64,000 nucleotides of DNA from Cytophagales bacterium. Its GTDB lineage: Bacteria > Bacteroidota > Bacteroidia > Cytophagales > Spirosomataceae. Under the pieces are notes generated by a model. That model saw only the letters and a list, made by a program, of their open reading frames with translations. It was not told the DNA's origin and did not search any database. The DNA is taken from the NCBI GenBank assembly GCA_013298025.1, contig JAAFJE010000015.1:1-64000 (forward strand), given 5' to 3'. Position numbers and translations under genes: made by a program. This document shows positions 48,625 through 58,854 of this stretch, one piece after another (position 1 is the first letter of the stretch; each line of letters begins with the position of its first letter).

Positions 48625-48981
48625 CTATCTCCTCATGCTATTTCCTGCCCAAGCTGCCAAGCCACCCGTAAGAGCCGCTAAGACACTTGCTACCAACATG
48701 AGTAAATAGGCATTGCCTTGGAGTGGAAGAATTTGGGCAACTTTATTGCTCAAAATTCCTTCGGTACGTACATGAATGAGCCAAGCATAACCAAACCAAA
48801 GTGCAAAATTGCCGATAAAGCCTGTCCAAAAGGCAAACCTTTTTGTGGTTTTGATGAAAAAAGCGGTGGCAAAACCTGCTATCGCCAAACTCCACCAAGG
48901 TAAATAGCTTTGCAAGAGAAAGCTGCTAACCAAAAGAATGATGCTAAAAAGTATATGTTGTTTCGTGAAAAAAGACTGCAT
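48625..48981 (-). CDS. hypothetical membrane protein
   Basis: 118 aa with about four hydrophobic segments. Confidence 0.6.
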   Translation of the reverse strand: MQSFFTKQHILFSIILLVSSFLLQSYLPWWSLAIAGFATAFFIKTTKRFAFWTGFIGNFALWFGYAWLIHVRTEGILSNKVAQILPLQGNAYLLMLVASVLAALTGGLAAWAGNSMRR

Positions 48982-49014
48982 GGTGATGTTTTTTTTAACG
49001 TTATGTTGGAAACC

Positions 49015-51465
49015 TTATTCTTTTGAGAACACAAGTTTTTGCTTGATTCTATCTGACGATTGTTGGGGATTTTGTAAAAATAATAACGGTTTCAGTTCGC
49101 CTTTCCGCCAAGTTTCAATCAAATCGTCGTAATGCCAACTGCCCGGATTCCCCGATTGTCCGCCCGGATATACGCCGTAGCCTTGTACGCCACCTTGGGT
49201 AGCCAACTGCACCACCATCCGCCACGACGGGCCTGTGCGTTCGGTGGTTGCATTCACAATACCTGCTCCTCCTCCAATAGTTACGTTCATTTTACTGAGG
49301 GCATCCATGCCCGGAATCAGGTGTTTGATGTCGGTCGATTTATACTTGCTCCATTGCCAAGCTTCGCCCAAAGGTGCTTTTTGCCATTTTTCTAAGCTAT
49401 CCAAACTTGCACTAAGGCTGTTGCTTACCAATTGTTCGAGGGTTTCGGTAGATTTGGTTTGCGTGTTATCGAACCAAGCTGCTTTCGGATTGCTCTTTAT
49501 TAAGGCCAATGTTCTGTCCACGCTTGGGTATTTCATCGGAATTTTTTCGTCAAAATCGAAATCATCTTTCCAAATGGCATCTTGCAACAGTTGCATCCAG
49601 ACTGTAAAAATGGTTGGGGCTATTTCGTTGGCATTATTTTCTAAATTCCATTGTTTGATAAGCTCCAAGGCCTTGGCTTGTTTGGCGTTGGGTTTGGCTA
49701 ACAGGCTCGTTAGCACTGGTCGCCAGTCGGCTGCTCGGAGGTTGTAGTTGTCGTTTTGTAATAAACGAAGGCTATCTGTTGTGGCTTTTTGCATCGAGCC
49801 AAGTCTGGCGTTGATGCGTCGGCCACGCTCGGCAGGAGCAAATTCCCAGTTGATATAATAAGGATATTGTGGGTCGGTAGAAAACTGATTCGCCGAACTC
49901 ACAAATCCTCTGCTCGGATTTTTCACGTGCGGATTATGCTCATGCGGAATGTATCCTTGCCAATCGGCTTGAGGATTTGTACCGTCTAAAATGTATTTAC
50001 CTTGTTGGGGGGCTTTCAAGGGAAAACGACCATTGACCCATAAAGCAACATCATTTTGGTTGCTGGCAAAAACAAAATTTTGGGCAGGAGCAGCGTAATA
50101 GCTGAGGGCTTTTACGTAATCGTCATAATTTTTGGCACGGTTGAGCAGGTAGAACGTTGTGACTTCCTGTGAACTTTCGTGGGCAATCCAACGCAAGGCA
50201 TGGCCCGTAGGAATGTTTTTACGCAAAGGTTTTTCGTGGTCGAGATACACAATTGGCCCATGATGGGTATATAAAACAGTATCGACCAAGGTTTTACCTC
50301 CTTTGACATGGTAGATTTCGAGGCGTTTTTGGATTTTTTTCCAACGACCATCGTGCCAATATTCATTCAAAGAAGCGTCTTTAAACTTTACTTCGTACCA
50401 GTCTATTACATCGGCACCCACGTTGGTTACACCCCATGCGATGTCGTTGTTGAAACCAATAATTACATTGGGGCTACCGGGCATTGTAGAGCCATACACA
50501 TTGATGCCTGGTGCGTGCAATTGAATTTGGTACCAAATAGAAGGCAAACTAAGCGTAAGGTGTGGGTCGTTTGCTAAAAGCGGTAAACCCGTAGCCGATT
50601 TGCTACCTGCCACCGCCCAGTTGTTTGAGCCAATGCCTTTGTCCCGTTCGGTTTGTGCTTGAAAACTTCCCCGACCTACAAAGTCGATGGGAGCTTGTGG
50701 TATGGGTACGGGCTTGAAATCGAGGGGCGTTCCAGCAGGAATGATGGGACTTTCTTGAAAAGGATAATTCGGAAATAAATCTTCGGCGATGGCTTTGCCG
50801 TATTTGCGTAAAATATTGGTCATGCGTAAATCGTCTGTACCAGAAGCCAAGACAAACGACATATTTTTGAGGAACAAGGCACTTTTGAGCGGAGTCCAAG
50901 GCTCTGGAGCGTAGCCCAATAGTTTGTATTCAAAAGGATAATCTCTTGGCGACAACGAGGCAATATAGGCATTAATTCCTTCGGCATAAGCTTCGAGTGC
51001 CGCCTTGGCACGAGGGTCTTTCATCATGCCTTCCAGCGATTTTTCGGCTCCATACACAGCTCCCATACGGCGTTGGTAGCGGTCGCTTTGGAGCATTAGT
51101 TGGTCTTTGCCTTCGCCAATGATTTCGGTAAGCCTGCCAGCCGCATAATGCGTCTGAAACTCCATTTGCCAAAGGCGGTCTTTTGCCGTAACATAGCCTT
51201 GGGCAAGGTATAAATCATGGTCGTTTTGGGCAAAAATATGAGCAACGCCCATTTCGTCATATTGTACATTAATGGGAGCTTGTAAGCCTTTGATGGCTAA
51301 GGTTGTGGAGTTGGCTGCTGCTTGAGGGCTTTCGGCATTTGCCCAGAAGCCTGTAAAAGGGCTAAGAAAATTACCCAAGGGCGGAACAGTCCCCCAATTG
51401 CGATTCAGTGCATAACAAAGGGCAATGCACAAGCCCAAGGATACAAAAGCCTTGAGTTTTTTCAT
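49015..51465 (-). CDS. penicillin acylase family protein
   Basis: 'GIGSNNWAVAGSKSATGLPLLANDPHLTLSLPSIWYQIQLHAPGINVYGSTMPGSPNVIIGFNNDIAWGVTN'. Confidence 0.95.
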   Translation of the reverse strand: MKKLKAFVSLGLCIALCYALNRNWGTVPPLGNFLSPFTGFWANAESPQAAANSTTLAIKGLQAPINVQYDEMGVAHIFAQNDHDLYLAQGYVTAKDRLWQMEFQTHYAAGRLTEIIGEGKDQLMLQSDRYQRRMGAVYGAEKSLEGMMKDPRAKAALEAYAEGINAYIASLSPRDYPFEYKLLGYAPEPWTPLKSALFLKNMSFVLASGTDDLRMTNILRKYGKAIAEDLFPNYPFQESPIIPAGTPLDFKPVPIPQAPIDFVGRGSFQAQTERDKGIGSNNWAVAGSKSATGLPLLANDPHLTLSLPSIWYQIQLHAPGINVYGSTMPGSPNVIIGFNNDIAWGVTNVGADVIDWYEVKFKDASLNEYWHDGRWKKIQKRLEIYHVKGGKTLVDTVLYTHHGPIVYLDHEKPLRKNIPTGHALRWIAHESSQEVTTFYLLNRAKNYDDYVKALSYYAAPAQNFVFASNQNDVALWVNGRFPLKAPQQGKYILDGTNPQADWQGYIPHEHNPHVKNPSRGFVSSANQFSTDPQYPYYINWEFAPAERGRRINARLGSMQKATTDSLRLLQNDNYNLRAADWRPVLTSLLAKPNAKQAKALELIKQWNLENNANEIAPTIFTVWMQLLQDAIWKDDFDFDEKIPMKYPSVDRTLALIKSNPKAAWFDNTQTKSTETLEQLVSNSLSASLDSLEKWQKAPLGEAWQWSKYKSTDIKHLIPGMDALSKMNVTIGGGAGIVNATTERTGPSWRMVVQLATQGGVQGYGVYPGGQSGNPGSWHYDDLIETWRKGELKPLLFLQNPQQSSDRIKQKLVFSKE

Positions 51466-51772
51466 GGTTAATGGTTTTGTTTAGTTTGAAGAATCACTTT
51501 TGCTAAACAATCTCAAAACTGTTTAGCCAACAAAAGCTACGAAATAGTAACTAAAAATAAGAAGAAAAGATGAAGTTTTTGTAGGAAAAAGATAAGAAGG
51601 CACGAAAGTTTTCGAGCTAAGGGGATTTTGAATAACTGATAAAAATACCTTTTTTGTCTAAAAAGGCATTTGACACATCCGAGCATTAGCGGTTTTATCC
51701 TCTTTTGTACAAAATGCTTGGAGTAGAAATGAATAAATGGCGTAAGCAACGCCATTTATTCAGGAAATATAT

Positions 51773-52846
51773 TTACATGGCGTTGCCTTCTTTCAAACGC
51801 TCGGCGTTTTCGGCAATGCGTAGTTGTTCGATAAAATCGCCAATTTCGCCGTCCATTACTACTGGTAAATTATACACCGTGTAGCCAATGCGGTGGTCGG
51901 TTACTCGTCCTTGTGGATAGTTGTAGGTACGAATTTTATCGGAGCGGTCGCCCGAGCCAATCATCGAGCGGCGATTCCCTGCAATAGCCGATTGTTGTTT
52001 TTCCAATTCGATTTCATACAAACGAGAACGCAATACGGTCATGGCTTTATCGAAGTTTTTGATTTGCGAACGCTCATCTTGGCATTGTACCACCAAGCCC
52101 GTTGGAAGGTGCGTTACCCGCACAGCCGAGTAAGTGGTGTTTACCGATTGTCCACCAGCACCCGACGAACAGAACGTATCTTTCCGAATATCGTTCATAT
52201 TGATGACCACATCCACTTCGTCGGCTTCGGGCAATACTGCCACCGTAGCCGCTGAGGTATGGATACGCCCTTGCGATTCGGTGGCAGGTACTCGTTGCAC
52301 CCGATGCACGCCCGATTCATATTTCATTTTACCGTAAACATCTTCGCCTTGAACACTCACGACAATCTCTTTATAGCCTCCCGATGACGCTTCGGTATAG
52401 TCCATAATTTGAAACTGCCAACCCTGCGTAGCACAAAAACGTTGGTACATTCTAAACAAATCTCCCGCAAAAATACCTGCTTCGTCGCCTCCTGTACCCG
52501 CTCTTACTTCAAGAATGATGTTCTTAGAGTCGTTCGGGTCTCTAGGAATAAGCATTTCTTTGAGCATTTGCTCCATTTCATCTTTTTTAGGAAGTAGCTC
52601 GTCGAGTTCTGCTTTGGCTAATTCCCGAAATTCCTCGTCTTTTTCGGTCGCAATTACCTCTTTCGCCGAATCGATGTTAGACAATACATTTTGGTAAGTT
52701 TTGTATTGATTAACAATCTTCTCAAGGTCTTTATATTCTTTGCTGATGGTTTTAAACTTCTTCATATCCGAAACAATTTCGGGTTGCGTAATTTGTTGTG
52801 CAACTTCTTCAAAGCGTTCTCGGATGGCTTCTAACTGTTCTATCAT
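51773..52846 (-). CDS. prfA: peptide chain release factor 1
   Basis: GGQ motif '[25 protein letters not shown]'; no PxT/SPF RF2 pattern; '[26 protein letters not shown]'. Confidence 0.96.
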   Translation of the reverse strand: MIEQLEAIRERFEEVAQQITQPEIVSDMKKFKTISKEYKDLEKIVNQYKTYQNVLSNIDSAKEVIATEKDEEFRELAKAELDELLPKKDEMEQMLKEMLIPRDPNDSKNIILEVRAGTGGDEAGIFAGDLFRMYQRFCATQGWQFQIMDYTEASSGGYKEIVVSVQGEDVYGKMKYESGVHRVQRVPATESQGRIHTSAATVAVLPEADEVDVVINMNDIRKDTFCSSGAGGQSVNTTYSAVRVTHLPTGLVVQCQDERSQIKNFDKAMTVLRSRLYEIELEKQQSAIAGNRRSMIGSGDRSDKIRTYNYPQGRVTDHRIGYTVYNLPVVMDGEIGDFIEQLRIAENAERLKEGNAM

Positions 52847-53027
52847 TGGATTGTATTATTATGGCTTTGGGATGTTTTGAAACAACCTAGTAATTAGGGT
52901 GCAAAGATACAAAAATCTTTGCCATTCCATAGGGGTTGTGGTATCTACTTCTTGTCTAGTAAACAGATACCTCGGCTTAAACTTTGTTGGTGTAAAATAG
53001 TCTAAGTCATAGCAACGTTTAAAAGGA

Positions 53028-53070
53028 AAGAGCGTTAAAACCTGCCGAAAAGGTTTGGTAACGCTTTTTA
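53028..53070 (+). terminator. terminator-like hairpin in the 52847-53094 intergenic region
   Basis: AGCGTTA + AAACC ... GGTTT + TAACGCT, followed by TTTTT. Confidence 0.6.
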
Positions 53071-53094
53071 CTGATATAATCCATTTACTTTAAC

Positions 53095-53334
53095 ATGATA
53101 AAGCCAATGAAAAACTATAAAAGTATAGCTACAGTGCTATTGTTTAGTGTAGTGCTGTTGGCATCGGCTTGCGTAACGCACGTCCACGACAGAAATTATG
53201 GCTATCGCTATAGCCGACCTTATCCATACAGAAGATACGTAGTCGTACCTCCACCACGGGTGATAGTTGTGCCTAGTCATCGCTATTATCCGCCACGCTA
53301 TTCGTATCGCCATCGTTCGTATAGAAAATGGTAG
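53095..53334 (+). CDS. small Tyr/Arg/Pro-rich lipoprotein
   Basis: lipobox 'VLLASACVTH'; 'YGYRYSRPYPYRRYVVVPPPRVIVVPSHRYYPPRYSYRHRSYRKW'. Confidence 0.65.
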   Translation: MIKPMKNYKSIATVLLFSVVLLASACVTHVHDRNYGYRYSRPYPYRRYVVVPPPRVIVVPSHRYYPPRYSYRHRSYRKW

Positions 53335-53349
53335 GTGTAAAATCTTATC

Positions 53350-53379
53350 AGCTCAAATCAAGTGATTTGAGCTTTTTTT
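53350..53379 (+). terminator. rho-independent terminator after 53095-53334
   Basis: AGCTCAAATCA-ag-TGATTTGAGCT + T7. Confidence 0.85.
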
Positions 53380-53414
53380 GTGTTTTGCCTGTATCTTTGT
53401 CAAAAAAAAGAACC

Positions 53415-54056
53415 ATGAATAAGAGGCTTTTACTATTCAGTATTTTCGGTGTATATGCCCTGTGGGCTTGCGATTTCAACAAACGTCTCGATACTTCGGG
53501 CGTAGTACAAGAGCTTAAAGAACGACAGGTAAAAAGGGTAAACAGTGCACAAGTAACGACCTTAGTAGATGAATGGGGCCACGTGATTGTAGCAAAATTG
53601 AACCAAGATTTGGTCAAAAGTATCCAGCAAAAAACACAGATAGACTCGCTGCAACGCTTGTATCGGGTGACAATCCAACTCGGAAGCCCCCTAAAGCTAC
53701 AAGCTCCCGATTTGGGTAATAAAGTCAATCAAACCCTCGATGCGTATCAATACAATGCCGAAAATCACCTCGATGCCATCGACAACATCCAAGCCAGTGA
53801 CGATGGCGAATACCTGTATTTTTCGTCGCCTGTGGTGTTACAAGACCAATTCAAAGGCATGAAAACAACGGATATTCAGGCATTGGCACAAGCCACCAAG
53901 CTTGATAGCTTGGCATTTCGCAAGAAAGGCGATATGCTTGGTTTATGGCTTATTCGGTTTACCAAAAAGGAAGTGATACGCTTGGTTGATGTGAAAAGTT
54001 TACAAAAACTACAGGTAAAAATCGGTACGGAAGCACAGGAAGGAGAAAAAAAATAA
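53415..54056 (+). CDS. hypothetical lipoprotein (DUF3365-like suspected)
   Basis: start ATG 53415, lipobox 'YALWACDFNK'. Confidence 0.55.
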   Translation: MNKRLLLFSIFGVYALWACDFNKRLDTSGVVQELKERQVKRVNSAQVTTLVDEWGHVIVAKLNQDLVKSIQQKTQIDSLQRLYRVTIQLGSPLKLQAPDLGNKVNQTLDAYQYNAENHLDAIDNIQASDDGEYLYFSSPVVLQDQFKGMKTTDIQALAQATKLDSLAFRKKGDMLGLWLIRFTKKEVIRLVDVKSLQKLQVKIGTEAQEGEKK

Positions 54057-54131
54057 GCCTCATACAGCCCTATTGCCTCAAACTTTTTGCCTTCGTAGGT
54101 GTTACAATGCTATCAACTATCCCTTTGTACT

Positions 54132-54821
54132 ATGACATTTGAGGCAATTCAACACTATTTGCAACGCAATCTCAAAGGCATTTGTCTATTGTTACCGATG
54201 ATGTACCTTGCAGGCATCATTGGCTTGCAGTGGTCGGTGAGCCGTGCATTTTTCCAAGTATTATCGCCTTATAATCTCTGGTTTTCTTTGCTGTTGTTGC
54301 TGGGTTTTCATCGAGAATATAACCGAACCTTTGGGCTATTTCTGGTTCTTTGCTTCTGTACGGGCTTGGGTATCGAAATTGTGGGCGTACACACAGGCAT
54401 GGTGTTTGGGGATTATCAGTATGGCAAAACATTGGGAATAAAAGTATTAGAAGTGCCTTGGGTCATTGGGGCAAACTGGCTACTATTGGTGTATAGTTCG
54501 GGGGTATTGGTTAGTCCGTGGCTTGTGCCTTGGACGACTACGCCTTTGAATAAAGCCTTGCTTGGAGGCTTGCTCACGGGCATTATCATGACGGCTCTGG
54601 ATGTGTTGATAGAACCCGTTGCGATTCAACTCGACTTCTGGACTTGGGCTACACCGTATATTCCTTTGCAGAATTATTTGGCGTGGTTTGTTATTGCCAG
54701 TGCATTGGGCTTTGCCTTTCAAATGATGGTTACGAAAAAAGAAAACCGAGTAGCCTTGTTGCTATTGGGTTTGCAGGTGTTTTTCTTTCTGAGTCATACG
54801 CTTGCTTTTAGGCTGTTGTAA
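54132..54821 (+). CDS. carotenoid biosynthesis (CruF-like) membrane protein
   Basis: 'GLGIEIVGVHTGMVFGDYQYGKTLGIKVLEVPWVIGANWLLLVY', 'ALDVLIEPVAIQLDFW'. Confidence 0.85.
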   Translation: MTFEAIQHYLQRNLKGICLLLPMMYLAGIIGLQWSVSRAFFQVLSPYNLWFSLLLLLGFHREYNRTFGLFLVLCFCTGLGIEIVGVHTGMVFGDYQYGKTLGIKVLEVPWVIGANWLLLVYSSGVLVSPWLVPWTTTPLNKALLGGLLTGIIMTALDVLIEPVAIQLDFWTWATPYIPLQNYLAWFVIASALGFAFQMMVTKKENRVALLLLGLQVFFFLSHTLAFRLL

Positions 54822-55683
54822 TTTTTGTAGTCATGCTTTGTTGGGCTTTGCGGTATCCTAAAGGACTTTGGTCGATGATAGCCTTGAATTGTTTGTTGAA
54901 ATGCGACACATTGCCAAAGCCACTTTCAAAACACACTTCGGCTACTTGCTTATCGGTTTTACTCAACAAATGACAAGCGTGCTTGATTTTAAAGTCTGTT
55001 ACTACATCGAGAAAAGTTTTATTCGTAATTTTCTTAAAATAACGACAAAACGCCGTTTCGGTCATGTTGGCCAGTTGAGCGGCGGTTTCCAACTGTACGT
55101 CTTGGGTATAGTTTTCGATGATATAAGCATACACTTTATTGATGCGTTGAAGGTCGCTGGTATCTAGTTTGGGCAAAGGGTTTTGCACGTCTAGTAAGGT
55201 GTATTCGTTTGAAAGGGCAATGGTATTGAGCAAATCTATTAGCCCCAGTATTTTATGCAAAGGCGAGGCATTGAGCAAAAAATGGAGCTCTCGGGCAATG
55301 CGGTCTCGGGTTTTGCCTTGTACCCAAATCCCTGCTTGAGCTTTTGCCAATAATTGCCTCACGTGTTTGGTTTCTGGCAAATCAAAAAAATCTTTTCCTA
55401 CAAAATTTTCTTGAAATTGCACCACAATTGATTGAGCTTGGTTGTCGGTTGTGGCGTTGTTTTTCCAACAATGGGCTAAGTTGGGGGCAAGCAATACCAA
55501 ATCGCCTGCCTGAAAATCGGCAACATGATTGCCCACGTATCGTTTGCCGGTACTTTTTACGATGTACGTAAGCTCAAACGAAGCATGATAATGATAAGGG
55601 GTATCGAAAAAAGGTAAGCTAAACTGCCTAAAAAGTACAGAAGGATGGGCTTGTGTTGTGGGTTGTGCGATGTTGGCATTCAT
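54808..55683 (-). CDS. AraC family transcriptional regulator with N-terminal cupin domain
   Basis: C-terminal 'ETAAQLANMTETAFCRYFKKITNKTFLDVVTDFKIKHACHLLSKTDKQVAEVCFESGFGNVSHFNKQFK'. Confidence 0.93.
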   Translation of the reverse strand: MNANIAQPTTQAHPSVLFRQFSLPFFDTPYHYHASFELTYIVKSTGKRYVGNHVADFQAGDLVLLAPNLAHCWKNNATTDNQAQSIVVQFQENFVGKDFFDLPETKHVRQLLAKAQAGIWVQGKTRDRIARELHFLLNASPLHKILGLIDLLNTIALSNEYTLLDVQNPLPKLDTSDLQRINKVYAYIIENYTQDVQLETAAQLANMTETAFCRYFKKITNKTFLDVVTDFKIKHACHLLSKTDKQVAEVCFESGFGNVSHFNKQFKAIIDQSPLGYRKAQQSMTTKITTA

Positions 55684-55869
55684 ATCGTTTAGATTACCTA
55701 ATTGCGTAAATAGTAAGCAAATATCATGGTAAAAATGCACAATTATTGGGAAAAAATGATAAAATACGCCCGAAAAATATGCTCGTTTGGGTGATTTTTA
55801 GGCAAATAAAAACATTTTTACTTTTTCCATACCTACAAGATAGGTGCTGTTGTTTGCGGCATACCCCAC

Positions 55870-55908
55870 AACGCCTTCCTAGATTTTATTCGGAGGGCGT
55901 TATTTTTA
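55870..55908 (+). terminator. terminator-like hairpin upstream of prfB promoter region
   Basis: AACGCCTTCC-N12-GGAGGGCGTT 10-bp stem (one G-U) followed by ATTTTTA. Confidence 0.6.
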
Positions 55909-55912
55909 TAAT

Positions 55913-55920
55913 TATCTTTG
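55913..55920 (+). promoter_or_regulatory. Bacteroidota-type -7 element (TATCTTTG) upstream of prfB
   Basis: TATCTTTG matches the TAnnTTTG consensus, 33 nt before the ATG. Confidence 0.5.
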
Positions 55921-55953
55921 CAAATTCATTTTCACAAAAACAATCTATTACAG

Positions 55954-57028
55954 ATGACAAGAGACAGGTTCAATGACCTGAAAGCCAGAGTAGAGGCTTT
56001 GAGGAGGTATCTTTGACTACGATAATAAAAAATACCAGATTTCAGAATTAGAAACCATCACCCTCGACCCAGCGTTTTGGAACGACCCTAAAAAGGCCGA
56101 AAGTATCATGCGACAAATGCGTGAACTGAAATTCTGGACTGATGGCTATGACCAAACCGCTACTTTTTTAGGCGATTTAGAAACGATTTTCGAGTTTTAT
56201 GACCTAGGCGAAGCCAGTGAAGCGGAGGTAGATGAAGAGGGTAGAAAATTAGAAAATAAACTGAGTGAATTGGAGTTCCGCAAAATGATGTCGGACGAAG
56301 GCGATAATATGTCGGCTGTCTTAGAAATCAATGCAGGAGCGGGCGGCACCGAATCGCAGGATTGGGCGGCTATGCTGATGCGGATGTACCTTATGTGGGG
56401 CGAAAAAAATAACTTCAAAGTGCGTGAAGTGGACCACAACGATGGCGATGTAGCTGGTGTGAAGTCGGTAACGCTCGAAATAGATGGCAGTTTTGCGTAT
56501 GGTAATTTGAAGTCGGAAAATGGCGTGCATCGCTTGGTCAGAATTTCCCCTTTCGATTCCAACGCTCGCCGACACACTTCGTTTGCTTCGGTGTATGTAT
56601 ATCCTTTGGCCGACGATACCATCGAGATTGATGTAAACCCTGCCGATATTGAATGGGATACTTTCCGCTCGGGTGGGGCTGGTGGACAAAACGTAAACAA
56701 AGTAGAAACAGCGGTACGTCTTACCCACAAGCCTTCGGGGATTATCATTGCTTGTCAACAAGAACGCTCGCAGTTGCAAAACAAAGAAGTCGCTTTGCGT
56801 TTGTTGAAGTCGAAACTGTACCAAATCGAAATAGAAAAACGCAATGCGGCTCGTGCAGAAGTAGAGGCAGGTAAAAAGAAAATAGAGTGGGGCTCGCAAA
56901 TTAGAAGTTATGTACTAGACGACAGAAGGGTAAAAGACCATCGTACCAATTATCAAACGTCTAATACCGAAGCCGTACTCAATGGTGAAATCAACGATTT
57001 TATCAAAGCTTATTTGATGGAGCAGTGA
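55954..57028 (+). CDS. prfB: peptide chain release factor 2, programmed +1 frameshift
   Basis: ATG 55954; codon 21 is TGA (56014-56016) in AGGAGGTATCTTTGAC; +1 frame is continuous with ORF ending 57028; GGQ '[20 protein letters not shown]', SPF motif '[14 protein letters not shown]'. Confidence 0.97.
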
Positions 57029-57117
57029 TGGATTAGGTAGTGTAATTTTCAGAAGCCCTACTTGAAAGACAGACAGCCAAAATTTGACTACCTTTGTAAC
57101 AAAAAATATAGCACTTC

Positions 57118-58287
57118 TTGAAAGTTGAACAAAACATAGAAAGATTAAAATACTTGCTGTCATTGCTAAAAATGTCAGTTGAAGAGCTATTATCTATAAT
57201 CAGCGTAGGACTTAAAACCCCTATTACAAAGGAACAAATTTTTACAACAAATATTGAACTTGCACATTTAAAACGAATTGATAAGATTTTTAACAAAGGC
57301 ATTCACTATTATTTAGACCCAAAATCACCCGACATTTCAAAAGACGCAAGCATCTTTTTTAGGAAAACGACATTTGATGTTGACTTGAATTTAGGAGCAA
57401 GAAAAATTGTAAATCACTTTGAAGAATTTAACATTTCTCTTTCTGCCATTGCCGAACTTTCCGACGTTAAATTTGAACGACTGCTGCCCATTTTCAAAGT
57501 TAGCAACAGTCCTAAAAACGTAGCAAATGAAATTAGGCAATTAATAGCCCCAGAATTTAAAGACAAACCCAAAGAATATTTGACGGAACTAATAAAAAAG
57601 TTAGCTGAAAAAAATATTTTAGTTTTTGAATTTGTAGAAACTTGGAATAAGAAAGACAAAGCCAATATTGACGGTTTTTTTCTCAAACCAAATGTTATCG
57701 TATTAAAGAGATACCAAATTTCTTTCAAAAGAGAAATCTTTACACTTGCGCACGAATTAGGGCACTATCTTTTAGATGAAGAAGAAATAGACAAAATTGA
57801 ATATGAGGATTTAGCCAATCAAAATTTATCAAAAATTGAAAATTGGTGCAATGACTTTGCCTACTATTTTTTGAGCGGAGAATTTGAAAAAATTATTGAA
57901 ACTATTGATAACTCAACTGCTCAAAATGATTATAATATTGACTTGGTTCAACGTATTTCCGAAAAAACTCATTTAAGCAGAATAGCAATTTTTACCAAGT
58001 TGCTATTACTTAATAAAATTAGTCCAGCAAATTATAAAAAAGTCAGAAACGAATTTGAAGAAGAGTTCAGAATTAAAAATGAGGAATTAAAAAAACAAAG
58101 AGAGTCAGATAAACAAAATGGAATAAATACTGGAGGCTCGACACCCGTTCCTATAAAATCCCCTTTGCTTGTTTCTACAATTCAAACAGCATTTTATGAA
58201 GGTGTGATTAACGAATATGAGTTTTGCAAAAAGCTAAATATTAAACCCGATAAAATAGATAGTTTTCTCTATGAAAGTAGTAATTGA
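57118..58287 (+). CDS. ImmA/IrrE (M78) family metallo-endopeptidase, antitoxin-like
   Basis: zinc-peptidase motif 'HELGH' in 'IFTLAHELGHYLLDEEE'; TTG start; overlaps next CDS. Confidence 0.88.
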   Translation: MKVEQNIERLKYLLSLLKMSVEELLSIISVGLKTPITKEQIFTTNIELAHLKRIDKIFNKGIHYYLDPKSPDISKDASIFFRKTTFDVDLNLGARKIVNHFEEFNISLSAIAELSDVKFERLLPIFKVSNSPKNVANEIRQLIAPEFKDKPKEYLTELIKKLAEKNILVFEFVETWNKKDKANIDGFFLKPNVIVLKRYQISFKREIFTLAHELGHYLLDEEEIDKIEYEDLANQNLSKIENWCNDFAYYFLSGEFEKIIETIDNSTAQNDYNIDLVQRISEKTHLSRIAIFTKLLLLNKISPANYKKVRNEFEEEFRIKNEELKKQRESDKQNGINTGGSTPVPIKSPLLVSTIQTAFYEGVINEYEFCKKLNIKPDKIDSFLYESSN

Positions 58288-58846
58288 CACCAGCTCATTA
58301 TTGTCGTTGGTTCGTTATTACTTGCCATTTGACAAAAAGAAAATATTGTTTGAAATCATAAAAGCAAAGGTTGCTAATGGCCAAATTATTGCCATAGATA
58401 AAATAATCGAAGAATGCGAATACACGTCCAAAGGACTTGTCCTAGAAACGCTTTCATTTCTAAATGATAGAACCTTTAACAAAACTTATAAACTTCCGCT
58501 CAATACAGCGTTTGTACTACCACCTGCACCAGCCAAATTTTACAGAATGGTTGACAATAATTTCGTTGTCGCAGTTCAAAGAGCAAGACTTAGTGAAGCA
58601 CAATATGACGCTGTGAAAAATGACTTTATGAACTCTGCTGATATGAAAATGATTTTGACAAGTTTGAATCTTAAAATTGATAACCCAACAGAAGACATAT
58701 TTCTTGTTACAGAAGAAACAGAAGCAAGTAATGACCATAAAGTATTTAAGAAAATTCCTGCAATTTGCTCGCAGTTAGACATAACGACAATCAATATTCA
58801 GCAACTCCTTGACAAACTTGAAGGAGTGAATATTGAAATTAGATAA
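58271..58846 (+). CDS. PIN-like domain protein (DUF4411-like), putative toxin nuclease
   Basis: N-terminal 'MKVVIDTSSLLSLVRYYLPFDKKK' and 'IFLVTEETEASNDHKVFKKIPAICSQL'; 17-nt overlap with the M78 gene. Confidence 0.8.
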   Translation: MKVVIDTSSLLSLVRYYLPFDKKKILFEIIKAKVANGQIIAIDKIIEECEYTSKGLVLETLSFLNDRTFNKTYKLPLNTAFVLPPAPAKFYRMVDNNFVVAVQRARLSEAQYDAVKNDFMNSADMKMILTSLNLKIDNPTEDIFLVTEETEASNDHKVFKKIPAICSQLDITTINIQQLLDKLEGVNIEIR

Positions 58847-58854
58847 AACTATAT

